A stretch of DNA of 64,000 nucleotides from Planctomycetota bacterium (GCA_026692885.1 JAPLNJ010000592.1:1-64000); one strand, 5' to 3'. Shown: positions 55,492 to 63,941, counted from the first letter of the stretch. The notes: generated from the letters alone by a model not told the origin. Numbers and translations are program-made.

Positions 55492-56525
55492 AACATCTGC
55501 TCTCGCTCGTGATCCTGCTACTCGTCTCCGTGCTCCCGCTCCACGCCGCCGAGCGCAAGCCTGCGTTGTGGGCCGTCTATTACGCTTGGTATCAAACTCA
55601 CGGCAAGTCGAGCATGTGGACTGTCGACGGAACCGCGGAGCCGCGCTCGAAAGCCCAGCCGCTGATCGGCTACTACGACAGCGACGATCCCAAGGTCGTC
55701 CGCTGGCACGTCCGCGTGGCAAAAGCGGCCGGCATCGACGCGTTTCTGGTCTCCTGGTGGGGCTGGGCCAACATCAGCGGCCAAGCGTTCGAGAAGGTCA
55801 TTCTGCCGCTGGCCGCCGAAGAGCAGTTCAAGGTCGCCCTGTGCAGCGAGTTGGCTCAGTTTCACCACGATGTGCAGGTGCTTGCGCGCCAGACGAGTGA
55901 TGTGTTGCGCAAGACCAAGGACAGTCCGGCATACCTGCGCGTGGACGGCAAGCCGGTGGTCTATCTGTACCAAGTACCCTTCGCCCCCAAGCTGACGCCG
56001 GAAACCTTCGGTCAGTTGTGCCGCGGCGTCGAGGCGGACGTCGGCCCCGTGTACTGGATGATGGATAAAGTCACGAACGTCGGCGGACGTGGGTTGAACT
56101 TCCCCGACGAGTGGCTCAAGCTCCCGGAGATTCCCCTGTTCGGGTTCTACGGGACCTTCAGCATCAAACGCGTCTGGAAATACGAACACCTCGCGCCCGA
56201 TTATGCCCGCTTGGTCCAGCAGGCCCACGCAGCCGGCAAGAAAGCCTTCCTCCCCGCGCATCCCGGTCACGACAACAGCGGCTTCCGGCCCAACGACTTC
56301 TTTGTCATCCCGCGCGATGATGGTCGCACGCTCCGCGGCTATCTGCGAGCGGCCACCGAGGCCGGTGCAGACGCGGTCCTGCTGACCAGCTTCAACGAGT
56401 GGCCGGAGACCACGGTGGTCGAGCCCTCGTCGTCCTGGAGCGATCCGTATCTCTACCTTAGAATCGTGGCCGAATGGAAAGGTGCGCAGTTCGGCCCACC
56501 GCCGCTGCCGAAAGGCCGCGATTGA
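55488..56525 (+). CDS. GH99/GH71-like glycoside hydrolase
   Basis: 345 residues with a signal peptide of about 20. TIM-barrel motifs: LWAVYYAWYQTHGKSS, YDSDDPKVVRWHVRVAKAAG, IDAFLVSWWGW, YLRVDGKPVVYLYQ, and TSFNEWPETTVVEPS, the Glu-containing end motif typical of GH99-like endo-alpha-mannanase/mannosidase proteins. It may cut internal alpha-linkages, with MGH1-like and GH3 enzymes finishing the products. The start is set by the ATGA overlap with the preceding gene. Confidence 0.82.
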   Translation: MKHLLSLVILLLVSVLPLHAAERKPALWAVYYAWYQTHGKSSMWTVDGTAEPRSKAQPLIGYYDSDDPKVVRWHVRVAKAAGIDAFLVSWWGWANISGQAFEKVILPLAAEEQFKVALCSELAQFHHDVQVLARQTSDVLRKTKDSPAYLRVDGKPVVYLYQVPFAPKLTPETFGQLCRGVEADVGPVYWMMDKVTNVGGRGLNFPDEWLKLPEIPLFGFYGTFSIKRVWKYEHLAPDYARLVQQAHAAGKKAFLPAHPGHDNSGFRPNDFFVIPRDDGRTLRGYLRAATEAGADAVLLTSFNEWPETTVVEPSSSWSDPYLYLRIVAEWKGAQFGPPPLPKGRD

Positions 56526-56542
56526 CGCCAATCTCCGGGGAG

Positions 56543-56743
56543 ATGCCGATGACACGCATGCCAGCCTTCGTCACACTGTTGTTGACGCCGCTGGCCGGAA
56601 TCGGGGCCGCCAAGACGACGCAGAAGCGTGTCCAACCGCACGTCGTCCTGTTCCTCGTCGATGACCATCACAGGATGTCCAATGCTCGACGGGTGCGCAG
56701 TACTTGGGTAAACGAAGCTCAAACCACGAGGAGTGAACCATGA
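56543..56743 (+). pseudogene. N-terminal remnant of a sulfatase gene (66 codons)
   Basis: RBS GGGGAG lies directly before ATG 56543. A signal peptide (MPMTRMPAFVTLLLTPLAG...) is followed by RVQPHVVLFLVDD, the exact first metal-binding motif of S1 sulfatases. After VDDH the sequence becomes unrelated (HRMSNARRVRSTWVNE) and stops at 56743; CxPSR and the rest of the enzyme are gone. The stop overlaps the next start as ATGA, so translation of the remnant could still couple to the isomerase-like gene. Confidence 0.75.
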
Positions 56744-58272
56744 ACGCCAATGCCTACAGACATTGTTGCCACGGATGTCCGGCCGCCGACCGGCGTGGGT
56801 TCTTGAAGAGTCTCGCTGCCGCCGCCGTGTTGGCCCCGAGCGGCCTGACCGCCTTGGCCCAGGAACGCCCGGCAGCCAAGCCGCGCGTCGCCGTGTTCTT
56901 CCTGTCCGACCCCCAGCCCGTCGAGAATTGGCCTTGGCCGGGGTGGAATCCGGAACCGCGCGAGAAGGATTTGGGCGCAGCTTTGACGCGCGGCTGTCCG
57001 GAGGTGGAGTTCGAGTTCTTTTCCTCCCGCAACCAGTCGTTGCAGGCGGGACTGGCCGGGAAGGAGCGGTTTGACGGAGCGCTGGCGTATCTGATGACGC
57101 TCGGCGGCAGCGGCAAGTCGGTCATGCCGCTGGTGGAATGGAAGAAACCGATGATCCTCGCCAACTACGTGCTCGGCGGCTGCGCGCCCTGGCTGACCAG
57201 TACGACCCGACTGCTGGCGGCCAACCGGCCCGTCGTCTGTGTTTCCACCGAGCGCGATGCGGATCTGGTGTCGGTCGCGCAGTGCTTCACGTCGGCCAAG
57301 CGGATGACCCCCGAGCAGTTCGCTGCCGAAGGTTGGACGGCCTACCGCAAGACGTTCGGCCAAGCCGATGCCAAGAAGGCCACGGAAGATCCGCTCCAGG
57401 TCCCCGGCGTGACGGAAATTCAGAAGCAGCTCGCGGCCAAGCGCCTGCTGGTCGTGGGCAGCGGCAAGCCGGGTACGGAAGCGGAGTTTTTAGGCGCGAA
57501 GGTCATTTACATTGGCTTCGACGAATTCGACGCTCTCTGCAAGGAAGTGGATGCCGACGCCGCGAAGGAGAAGGCCGACAAGTGGATGCAGGCTGCCGAG
57601 AAGATTGTCGAAGCGCAGCCGGAAGCCATTCGCGCGTCGGCCCGCGTGGGCCTGGGCGTGCGCAAGTTGCTGGCCAAATACCACAGCGACACGGTGACGA
57701 TGAACTGCCTGGGCGGCTTCGCTGCGGGCAAGCTCCCGGCGTATCCCTGTCTGGGTTTCACCGAACTGCTGGACGAGGGCCAACACGGCGTGTGCGAGGC
57801 GCAGGTGCCCGATGCCTGGGCGATGGCCCTGTGCCGCATCATGACCGGCCGCGCGGGCTTCGTGTCGGACCCGACGCTCGACACCTCGACCCACCACATC
57901 ATCTACGCCCACTGCATGGCGCCGACCAGGATGCTGGGCACAGACCGGCCGGCGAGTCGCTTCCGCATCCGCACGCTGCATAATCGCGATCCGCGGGGTG
58001 CGTGCGTGCAATCATTCATGCCGCCTGGCTACATGACCACGTCGTTCCGCATCGTGGGCAAGACCCTCTTGATCCACCGGGCGAAATCGGCGGGCAACTT
58101 CGACTCCGAGCGCGGCTGCCGCAGCCAACTGGTGGGCGACGTCCAAGGCGACATCGAGAAACTCATGCGGCACTGGCACGCCTGGCACCGCGTGACGGTC
58201 TACGGCGACATCCGGGAATCGCTCACCGAGCTGGGCAAAGCCCTGCGACTGGAGACGGTGGAAGAAGCGTGA
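56740..58272 (+). CDS. Tat-exported L-fucose/L-arabinose isomerase-like protein
   Basis: 510 residues. Twin-arginine signal DRRGFLKSLAAAA near residues 18-30, then RVAVFFLSDPQP. The body has the fold signs of the FucI/AraA family: ALAYLMTLGGSGKSV, ARVGLGVRKLLAKY, VTMNCLGGFAAGKLPAYPCLGF, EAQVPDAWAMALCRIMTGR and DTSTHHIIYAHCMAPTRM. True isomerases are cytoplasmic; this exported branch is of unknown role and may bind or modify a sugar in the periplasm. ATG 56740 overlaps the sulfatase remnant by four bases. Confidence 0.72.
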   Translation: MNANAYRHCCHGCPAADRRGFLKSLAAAAVLAPSGLTALAQERPAAKPRVAVFFLSDPQPVENWPWPGWNPEPREKDLGAALTRGCPEVEFEFFSSRNQSLQAGLAGKERFDGALAYLMTLGGSGKSVMPLVEWKKPMILANYVLGGCAPWLTSTTRLLAANRPVVCVSTERDADLVSVAQCFTSAKRMTPEQFAAEGWTAYRKTFGQADAKKATEDPLQVPGVTEIQKQLAAKRLLVVGSGKPGTEAEFLGAKVIYIGFDEFDALCKEVDADAAKEKADKWMQAAEKIVEAQPEAIRASARVGLGVRKLLAKYHSDTVTMNCLGGFAAGKLPAYPCLGFTELLDEGQHGVCEAQVPDAWAMALCRIMTGRAGFVSDPTLDTSTHHIIYAHCMAPTRMLGTDRPASRFRIRTLHNRDPRGACVQSFMPPGYMTTSFRIVGKTLLIHRAKSAGNFDSERGCRSQLVGDVQGDIEKLMRHWHAWHRVTVYGDIRESLTELGKALRLETVEEA

Positions 58273-58335
58273 CCCTGGCCGGACCTGAGCCTGCGGGTGA
58301 TCGTCGGTAACCAGCACCACGACTTTCCTGGCGCT

Positions 58336-58482
58336 GGCACCGATCCGCCAGTTGCCGGTCAGAAAGCCCGCCTCCCACCGCGTCGCGGGCTGAGGGGTCC
58401 ACGTGCCGCGGGTCGGCGGATCATCGGCCGCCAGGACCGAAGACACTGGGAGGCTGCCGAAGACCAGGCCCAGTTGCGGCAT
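58336..58482 (-). pseudogene. Degraded N-terminal fragment of a GH95-like hydrolase
   Basis: On the minus strand, in the 372-base gap between the isomerase-like gene and the third sigma gene, ATG 58482 opens a signal-peptide-like MPQLGLVFGSLPVSSVLA. Then come TWTPQPATRWEAGFLTG and NWRIGA, matching the W-x-P-A...F-x-x-G-N-G-R-x-G-A start of GH95-type N-terminal domains. Similarity ends at once after RIGA. There is no RBS, and the frame runs on antisense into the isomerase-like gene. I see nothing else in 58273-58644 apart from the leader of the sigma gene. Confidence 0.5.
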
Positions 58483-58644
58483 GGAGCGAGCGCCGAAAAC
58501 GGATATCGGGTTGGCACGCTTCGACCCTGTGATTCGTGCGCCCCGTCGCGAACTGAGGCCCCGCGCCAATCTTCGGCGGAGCGTGCCGTGGGAAACCGGG
58601 AAAACTCTTGGTAAGTTGGCCGCGTGCGCGTACATACCGTCAAT

Positions 58645-59214
58645 ATGAACCCCATGTCCGATCCGCCGCGCAGTCCGTCGGGCGCAGAGTCCCCTTCGCC
58701 CGAGAGGCAGGAAGATTTTATTCGCCTGCTCAATGGGAATCATGCGCTGCTGCTGCGGTACGTAATGTCGCTTCTGGGGCACCGGCAGGATGCGGAAGAT
58801 GTGCTGCAACGAGCCAGCGTGACGATGTGGCGGCGATTCAATTCGTTCGAGCAGGGCTCGGATTTCGTCGCCTGGGCCACGACGATCGCCTTCTACGAAG
58901 TTCGCAACTTTCAACGAGTCACGGGCCGGGCTCGACTGCGGTTCGACGAAGAACTGTTGCAGACGCTGGCGGCTGAACGAACTCAGCACGTGCGGACGTG
59001 GGAGGTTCGCCGAGACGCGCTCGAAGAGTGCGTCCAGCAACTTGATCCGGCTGGCCGTGAACTGGTCGATGCGGTCTATCTTCGCGGTGAAGAAATCAAG
59101 GCCGTGGCAGAGCAAGCCGGGCGACCGTTGCAGTCATTCTACAATCGGCTCAGTGTCATCCGCCGGATGCTCGCCGAGTGCGTACAACGAAAGCTTGCCG
59201 AGGCTTCCTCATGA
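58645..59214 (+). CDS. ECF RNA polymerase sigma factor (third module)
   Basis: 189 residues. Region 2 about 25-95 (RQDAEDVLQRASVTMWRRFNSF, FVAWATTIAFYEVRNFQR). Region 4 about 125-180 (VQQLDPAGRELVDAVYL, VAEQAGRPLQSFYNRLSVIRR). Same ECF type as the other two. No clear RBS: ATG 58645, ATG 58654 and GTG 58624 are all possible. It is cotranscribed (ATGA) with a membrane protein and precedes the 1153-residue protein gene, so it probably starts a separate operon. Confidence 0.88.
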   Translation: MNPMSDPPRSPSGAESPSPERQEDFIRLLNGNHALLLRYVMSLLGHRQDAEDVLQRASVTMWRRFNSFEQGSDFVAWATTIAFYEVRNFQRVTGRARLRFDEELLQTLAAERTQHVRTWEVRRDALEECVQQLDPAGRELVDAVYLRGEEIKAVAEQAGRPLQSFYNRLSVIRRMLAECVQRKLAEASS

Positions 59215-60191
59215 CCGAGTCTTCCCTCAACGCTCCGGCCGAATGGCATCGGCTCTTCGATGCCGCCTTGAATAACACGCTCGACGAAGCTGCAGCGACT
59301 CGGCTGGCTGAGCTGCTCCGAGACAGTGCAGCCGCTCGCGAGTTGTGGTTTCTCTATCACGACAACGAGTGCGGACTGGCGGAGTTGGCAGCGGTCGAGC
59401 CTGTGTCCCGACCTAGCGTGCGGCCGACGCTGCAGAACAAGAAGTCGAATTCATGGCCGAGGCAAGGCTCGCTGGCTGCGGCGGTCGCGGGCCTGGTCGT
59501 CGGTGTATTGAGTGCGTCGCTGGCCTGGGCGTATGTCGGATTGCAGTCTCAACGAGCGATCACGCTGTTGCAGGAGAGCTTTGAATCCGGTCCCGCGCCT
59601 TTGGTAACTGGCGTGCCGATCGAACCGGGCTACTGGTGCGGTGACTATTCCGCGATCGTGAGTGAGCAGCAAGCAGTGAAGCCAGCGAGTGAGAAGAAGA
59701 TGTTGCGCTTTCTGCGGGGCGACTATGAGGGGCGAAGTATTCCGTCGAGCCACAGCAGTGATGTTTTCCGGTTGGTGGATGTCCGGCCTTATCGCCGGGA
59801 GTTTGCGGATGGCGGGGCGGTGGTGCAGTTGTCGGCGGTGTTCAATGCGGCGCCGTTTCCGGAGGATGAGACTTTCAGTGCCACGCTAACGATTTTCGCG
59901 CTCGACGCGAGCCTCGTTGGAAATGAGCTGCTGAAGGCGGAAAACGTGCTCTCGATGGAATCGCTCGCCTTTTCGCGCAGCACCAAGGTCGTGATGGATC
60001 GGGATCCGACCACGTGGCAGAAGGTGAGCAACGAGCTGCGCCTGCCTCCGGGCACGGGTTACCTGATGCTCCGCATGGGAATGTCCAACGACACGAAGTC
60101 GCCGGACAAGCGCCGGGACAGTTTCGCCGGACACTTTGCCGACAAGGTGCAACTCGTGCTCGCACGGCGCTCGGAGATTCCGGTGCCCTGA
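59211..60191 (+). CDS. Single-pass membrane protein, putative anti-sigma partner without FecR domain
   Basis: 326 residues. An N-terminal cytoplasmic region (WHRLFDAALNNTLDEAAATRL, LWFLYHDNECGL) resembles the N-termini of the FecR partners. Membrane helix at about 91-113 (GSLAAAVAGLVVGVLSASLAWAY). The rest is periplasmic and beta-rich (LQESFESGPAPLVTGV, YWCGDYSAIVSE, YLMLRMGMSNDT), like a carbohydrate-binding sandwich, and has no FecR motifs. The start is set by the ATGA overlap with the sigma gene. The role as sigma regulator is inferred from position. Confidence 0.75.
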   Translation: MTESSLNAPAEWHRLFDAALNNTLDEAAATRLAELLRDSAAARELWFLYHDNECGLAELAAVEPVSRPSVRPTLQNKKSNSWPRQGSLAAAVAGLVVGVLSASLAWAYVGLQSQRAITLLQESFESGPAPLVTGVPIEPGYWCGDYSAIVSEQQAVKPASEKKMLRFLRGDYEGRSIPSSHSSDVFRLVDVRPYRREFADGGAVVQLSAVFNAAPFPEDETFSATLTIFALDASLVGNELLKAENVLSMESLAFSRSTKVVMDRDPTTWQKVSNELRLPPGTGYLMLRMGMSNDTKSPDKRRDSFAGHFADKVQLVLARRSEIPVP

Positions 60192-60237
60192 TTGGCCTTT
60201 GCGGAATCGGTTCCGCTCTCGTTACACCGACCCACCC

Positions 60238-63200
60238 ATGAATCAGCTCTTGCATTTCTCGACGACGTTCGCACTGTGTGCCGCTGTCTTTTGTGGCGTG
60301 GGCAGCGCGTCGGCGGCCTCGTTGAGCAATGACCGCTACACTCTGGGTGTCGGCGATGACGGCACGGTCATCCTGCGGACCGACGGTATGCCACCGCAGA
60401 CCATCGCGCCGGAGTTCACCGTGCTGCGCAGCGAGCGCGACCCCCGGATTCATCGCAATTTCAACCATCCGAACTACCCCATCGCGCCGCGCCCGTCGTT
60501 GCGCTGGCTCGCAGCGAATGAACCGGCCGATGTGCTCAATGCGTGGCTCGCCACACCTGCAATGAAAGCGGCGGTGGCGTGGAATGCGGTGGTCACTGGC
60601 GAGGGCGAGCAGCGCGTGTGGGAATATCGCGACAAGTCAGGCAAGGTCGCGCTGCGCGTGGGTGGCCGCAGCCGCGACGGCGCGACGAGGCCGTTCGCTG
60701 TGGGCGAGAAGACTTTGGTGCGAGCCACGAACGCGAGCGTAAATAGCGATGCGGTGCGTTGGACATTTGCGGCGGATGAACACTTCACGCTCGATGCAGC
60801 CGTGCGCCTGCCGCCGGGCGACGTTGATCCCGAAATCACCTTTACGCTCAAGCCGAGGCAGGCGGGATACTTTTCTGTGGCATTCACCGGCGCGCCAGCG
60901 GTGCCGCGGAAGGAATTGCTGCACGTGCCGCAGGAGTGCGCGGGGCGCGGCGAGGTGCAGGGCGACTTTGTGCTCAGCGAGGCGGACCTGAAATTGCCTC
61001 GCGTGATGACGGCGACCCGCGGAGGCTGTCTCGCGCTGGTGGCCGATCCGCGCGAGTGCCGCTTTCGTTTGCCAAAGCTCGATGATTCGCGATTCGGCCT
61101 GATGCGTCGCTTCACCGATGCGGACGCCGTGCAGCCGGTGTTGCTCGCGCCTTTGCTCGGCGGGGCGGAGTCGCAGATGAAAGCCGGTGTGCCGTGGAGC
61201 TTCAAGCTGCGGCTCGCGGCGCGCGCAGGCGACTGGAAGGCGATGCACCGCCACATCGCCCAGGACATCCACGGGCTGCGCGACCAACGCGACAACTCCG
61301 GCCCCGGCACGCTGAACGGCTGCCTGGAGCGCATCATGGATTTCCTCGCCGACCGCAACGGCCGCAACTACGCGATGTGGAGCGACGAGCAGAAATACTT
61401 CGACTACTTCACGGACCAGACCGGCGTGTTCAAACCGTTCTCGCCGCTCTACGGCCTGAGCGCCGCCATCGTGACGGACGACGAGGACTTCTACGGCCGG
61501 CGCGCGCGGCCCGCGGTGGAGTTCGCGCTCTCGCGCAAATACAACGTCTTCGCGCCCTACGAGGGGATCTATGAAGCGATTGTGAAATCGGCCGCGAGCG
61601 ATGTCGGCGGGCCGTATCCGGGCTACGCGCAGCTTGTGAGCCTGGATGAACTCCTGCAACATCGCGCACCAGGCATTCGCTCGCTGGCCGAGGCGAAAGG
61701 GCCGGCGAAGAACAACATCGCCGATGCGCTCGCGCGATGGCGTCTCACGGGAGATAGTGCCGCGCTCGAGGCGGCGACGAAGGCAGCCGGCGCAGCGTTG
61801 AAAGCGGGCAACGTTTCGAGCGAGCAGGCGCTGTTTGATTTCCTCGAACTGCACGATGCGACTCACGATGCGTTGGCCCTGCGAGGCGCTCTCGAAGCAG
61901 CCTATCACAAGACGACCGAGCTGAATCTGTACCCCCAACCGCCGCATGAAAACGTGCTCGTGGATAAAGGCGGCTTGGCACCGATTCACGGTCACTCCTA
62001 TGGCCGGCACAGCAACATCTGGGGTTTTCAAGTGCCCGAGCCCGTCACCGCGCCTGAGCAAACCGTGCCCGCCTGGCGCGTCTCGCGGCTGGGCGTGGCC
62101 TCACCGGCGTACCCGATGGAATTCTGGATGAACACGCACGGCGCGTTGCTGCGGACCGCGGCGCTCGCGCACGATGATTTCCTCCGCGCTGTCGCGCGCA
62201 ACGGCATGGTTGGGCGCTTCGCGAATTATCCTGGCGACAATCGCTCCTTCGTCTCGCTCATCGCCGAGCGCCCGGATGCTGTGGAGGCGCCGCCGTGGAA
62301 GTGGAACTTTGCCACCGTGAATCCCGGCCACGCGTGGGATTTCGCCGGCGCGGTGATTGATTTCCTCGTCGCCGAGGCCTTCGATCGCTCACACGGCGCG
62401 ATTGACTTTCCCGCGGTGAGCGCTGCGGGCGGCGGTTTTCGCGTGCGTGTCTATGGAGCGCGGGCCGGCGTGTTCTATGGCGAGAAGAATGCGCATCTAT
62501 GGCTTCCGCGGGGCCTCGTGAAGAGCGATAACAAGCAGCTCGACTGGATTGCTGCCCGGAACAACGGCCACCTCTTTCTCGCGTTCATGAATCAGTCCGG
62601 CCACGAGGAGTCCGCCGACATTGCCATCGATCCCACATTGGCGCGCTGCACCGCTGGCGAGGCGCGCGCGTGGGCCGGCAATGCTCCCGCAGCGGCGGTA
62701 CGCGTGGCGGCGAACCGCCTGCGCGTAACGGTGCCCCCGAAGGGCATCGCCGCGCTGGCGATTCCCGCGACGATTCGCGAAGGCCTGCAAGCGAGGTTAA
62801 CTGCGAAGGACGCGCCGGTGCTCTGTGCCGGAAGTTTCGCGGACGCCGACACCGCTTTCGGCAAAATTCACGCCATGCTCCTCAGCGCCGGTCGCGGACT
62901 CACCGGCGCGTTCGTTTACGCGGAAGCGAAACCGCAACACGTCATCGCTGCGCGGCTGCGCTGGAGACAGGGCGAGGGCAAATGGCGCGAGGAGACGGAC
63001 GCGATTTTCCCCTATGAGTTCTCGGCGGCGCTGCTTGATGACGGCGGTGATTTTCAGTGCGTGTTTGAAATCGAGGACGCGCAGCAGCGAATCCATCGCT
63101 CGCCGCTGTTCACGTTGTGCATGGGCGGCAATCAACCTGCTCGGGTCGAGGCCGCGTCGCCCGGAGCCGACGCTCCCATCGCCGCCGTGCCCTCCCCGCT

Positions 63201-63699
63201 CGCGCCCGCGCCTGCGGACTTTCTGGTCCAGGCGGGTTTCCTCGACTACCTGCGAGAGGCGTCGAATCCGAAACGGCTCGGTTTCCACGACGGGCGTTTC
63301 TTTCCCTACTCGACGCCGCGGGGCCGCCGCATTGGCTTTGGTTCCGCGGTGTGGGAGAAGCGTTTCTTCGCGGACGGTTGCACCGAGGCCGAGGCAAACG
63401 CCCAACTGCGAGCCGAGCTTTTGAGGGCAGACTCCGAGCTGCGGGTGCTGCTCGCAAAACGCTCGCCGGTGACTACCATCGAGTCCCTCACGGCTCAGCA
63501 GCGCGAGGTCTTGCTCGACTTTGCACTCAGCGAGGGCGTTGACAGGTTGCGTGCGGATTTCCTGGACGCCGTGCTCGCGAACGACTGGCCGCGGATCCTC
63601 CGCGAGCACATCTACGTGCGTTACTGCGGCGCCGCACCCGACCACGCGCGCAACAAGGCCTTTGCCCAAAGGCTGCTGAAACAGAAGAAGAAACCATGA
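60238..63699 (+). CDS. Large secreted protein with C-terminal GH24 lysozyme-like domain
   Basis: 1153 residues. Signal peptide MNQLLHFSTTFALCAAVF... The central helical part (about 370-750) looks like an (alpha/alpha)-barrel glycosidase or lyase (NYAMWSDEQKYFDYF, YPMEFWMNTHGALLRTAALA, NPGHAWDFAGAVIDFLVAEA), with beta regions before and after. Residues 995-1153 resemble phage-type lysozyme: YSTPRGRRIGFGSA, TEAEANAQLRAELLRAD, LTAQQREVLLDFALSEG, RNKAFAQRLLKQ. The canonical GxGH and Asp of T4-type enzymes are not evident, so activity is doubtful. There is no RBS before ATG 60238. Codon use looks richer in GCG/CGC than in neighbouring genes, a hint of separate origin. Function unknown. Confidence 0.75.
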   Translation: MNQLLHFSTTFALCAAVFCGVGSASAASLSNDRYTLGVGDDGTVILRTDGMPPQTIAPEFTVLRSERDPRIHRNFNHPNYPIAPRPSLRWLAANEPADVLNAWLATPAMKAAVAWNAVVTGEGEQRVWEYRDKSGKVALRVGGRSRDGATRPFAVGEKTLVRATNASVNSDAVRWTFAADEHFTLDAAVRLPPGDVDPEITFTLKPRQAGYFSVAFTGAPAVPRKELLHVPQECAGRGEVQGDFVLSEADLKLPRVMTATRGGCLALVADPRECRFRLPKLDDSRFGLMRRFTDADAVQPVLLAPLLGGAESQMKAGVPWSFKLRLAARAGDWKAMHRHIAQDIHGLRDQRDNSGPGTLNGCLERIMDFLADRNGRNYAMWSDEQKYFDYFTDQTGVFKPFSPLYGLSAAIVTDDEDFYGRRARPAVEFALSRKYNVFAPYEGIYEAIVKSAASDVGGPYPGYAQLVSLDELLQHRAPGIRSLAEAKGPAKNNIADALARWRLTGDSAALEAATKAAGAALKAGNVSSEQALFDFLELHDATHDALALRGALEAAYHKTTELNLYPQPPHENVLVDKGGLAPIHGHSYGRHSNIWGFQVPEPVTAPEQTVPAWRVSRLGVASPAYPMEFWMNTHGALLRTAALAHDDFLRAVARNGMVGRFANYPGDNRSFVSLIAERPDAVEAPPWKWNFATVNPGHAWDFAGAVIDFLVAEAFDRSHGAIDFPAVSAAGGGFRVRVYGARAGVFYGEKNAHLWLPRGLVKSDNKQLDWIAARNNGHLFLAFMNQSGHEESADIAIDPTLARCTAGEARAWAGNAPAAAVRVAANRLRVTVPPKGIAALAIPATIREGLQARLTAKDAPVLCAGSFADADTAFGKIHAMLLSAGRGLTGAFVYAEAKPQHVIAARLRWRQGEGKWREETDAIFPYEFSAALLDDGGDFQCVFEIEDAQQRIHRSPLFTLCMGGNQPARVEAASPGADAPIAAVPSPLAPAPADFLVQAGFLDYLREASNPKRLGFHDGRFFPYSTPRGRRIGFGSAVWEKRFFADGCTEAEANAQLRAELLRADSELRVLLAKRSPVTTIESLTAQQREVLLDFALSEGVDRLRADFLDAVLANDWPRILREHIYVRYCGAAPDHARNKAFAQRLLKQKKKP

Positions 63700-63941
63700 A
63701 AACAGTGTTTGCTCTTGGGATGCTTCTTCCGCTGGCGTTGATTTGTCCGGCCCGCGGCGGTGAAACCATCGCGTGGTATCGGCAGCCGGCCAACGCCCGG
63801 CACGAGGCATTGCCGGTGGGGAACTGCCGGGTCGGGGCGATGGTCTTCGGGGGCGTAGAGAAGGAACTGCTCCAACTGAACGAGCAGACGGTCTGTTCCG
63901 GCAACCGTGCCGATTCGGCGCTGCGGCTGTCCACCCTCTGA
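63696..63941 (+). pseudogene. N-terminal remnant of a GH95 alpha-L-fucosidase-type gene (81 codons)
   Basis: Signal peptide MKTVFALGMLLPLALICPARG, then WYRQPANARHEALPVGN, CRVGAMVFGGVEKELLQLNE and QTVCSG. This is the hallmark start of GH95 (usual form: ALPLGNGRLGAMVFGG...LQLNEDTLWSG). The sequence leaves the family immediately after that motif and stops at 63941. ATG 63696 overlaps the preceding stop as ATGA. About 90 percent of a normal GH95 is missing. Confidence 0.8.

Noticed and set aside
56740..58272. Assigning fucI or araA
   Set aside because: It has a Tat signal and low overall resemblance. I cannot confirm the metal ligands, so no symbol is given.
60637..62061. 474-codon minus-strand open frame within the 1153-residue gene
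   Set aside because: Low-complexity Arg/His/Ala-rich translation with no motif; the sense frame has a signal peptide and domain structure.
63220..63699. Lysozyme-like segment as evidence of a prophage
   Set aside because: It is fused to a large secreted protein with a signal peptide and is surrounded by sigma-factor and CAZyme genes. No phage genes are visible.
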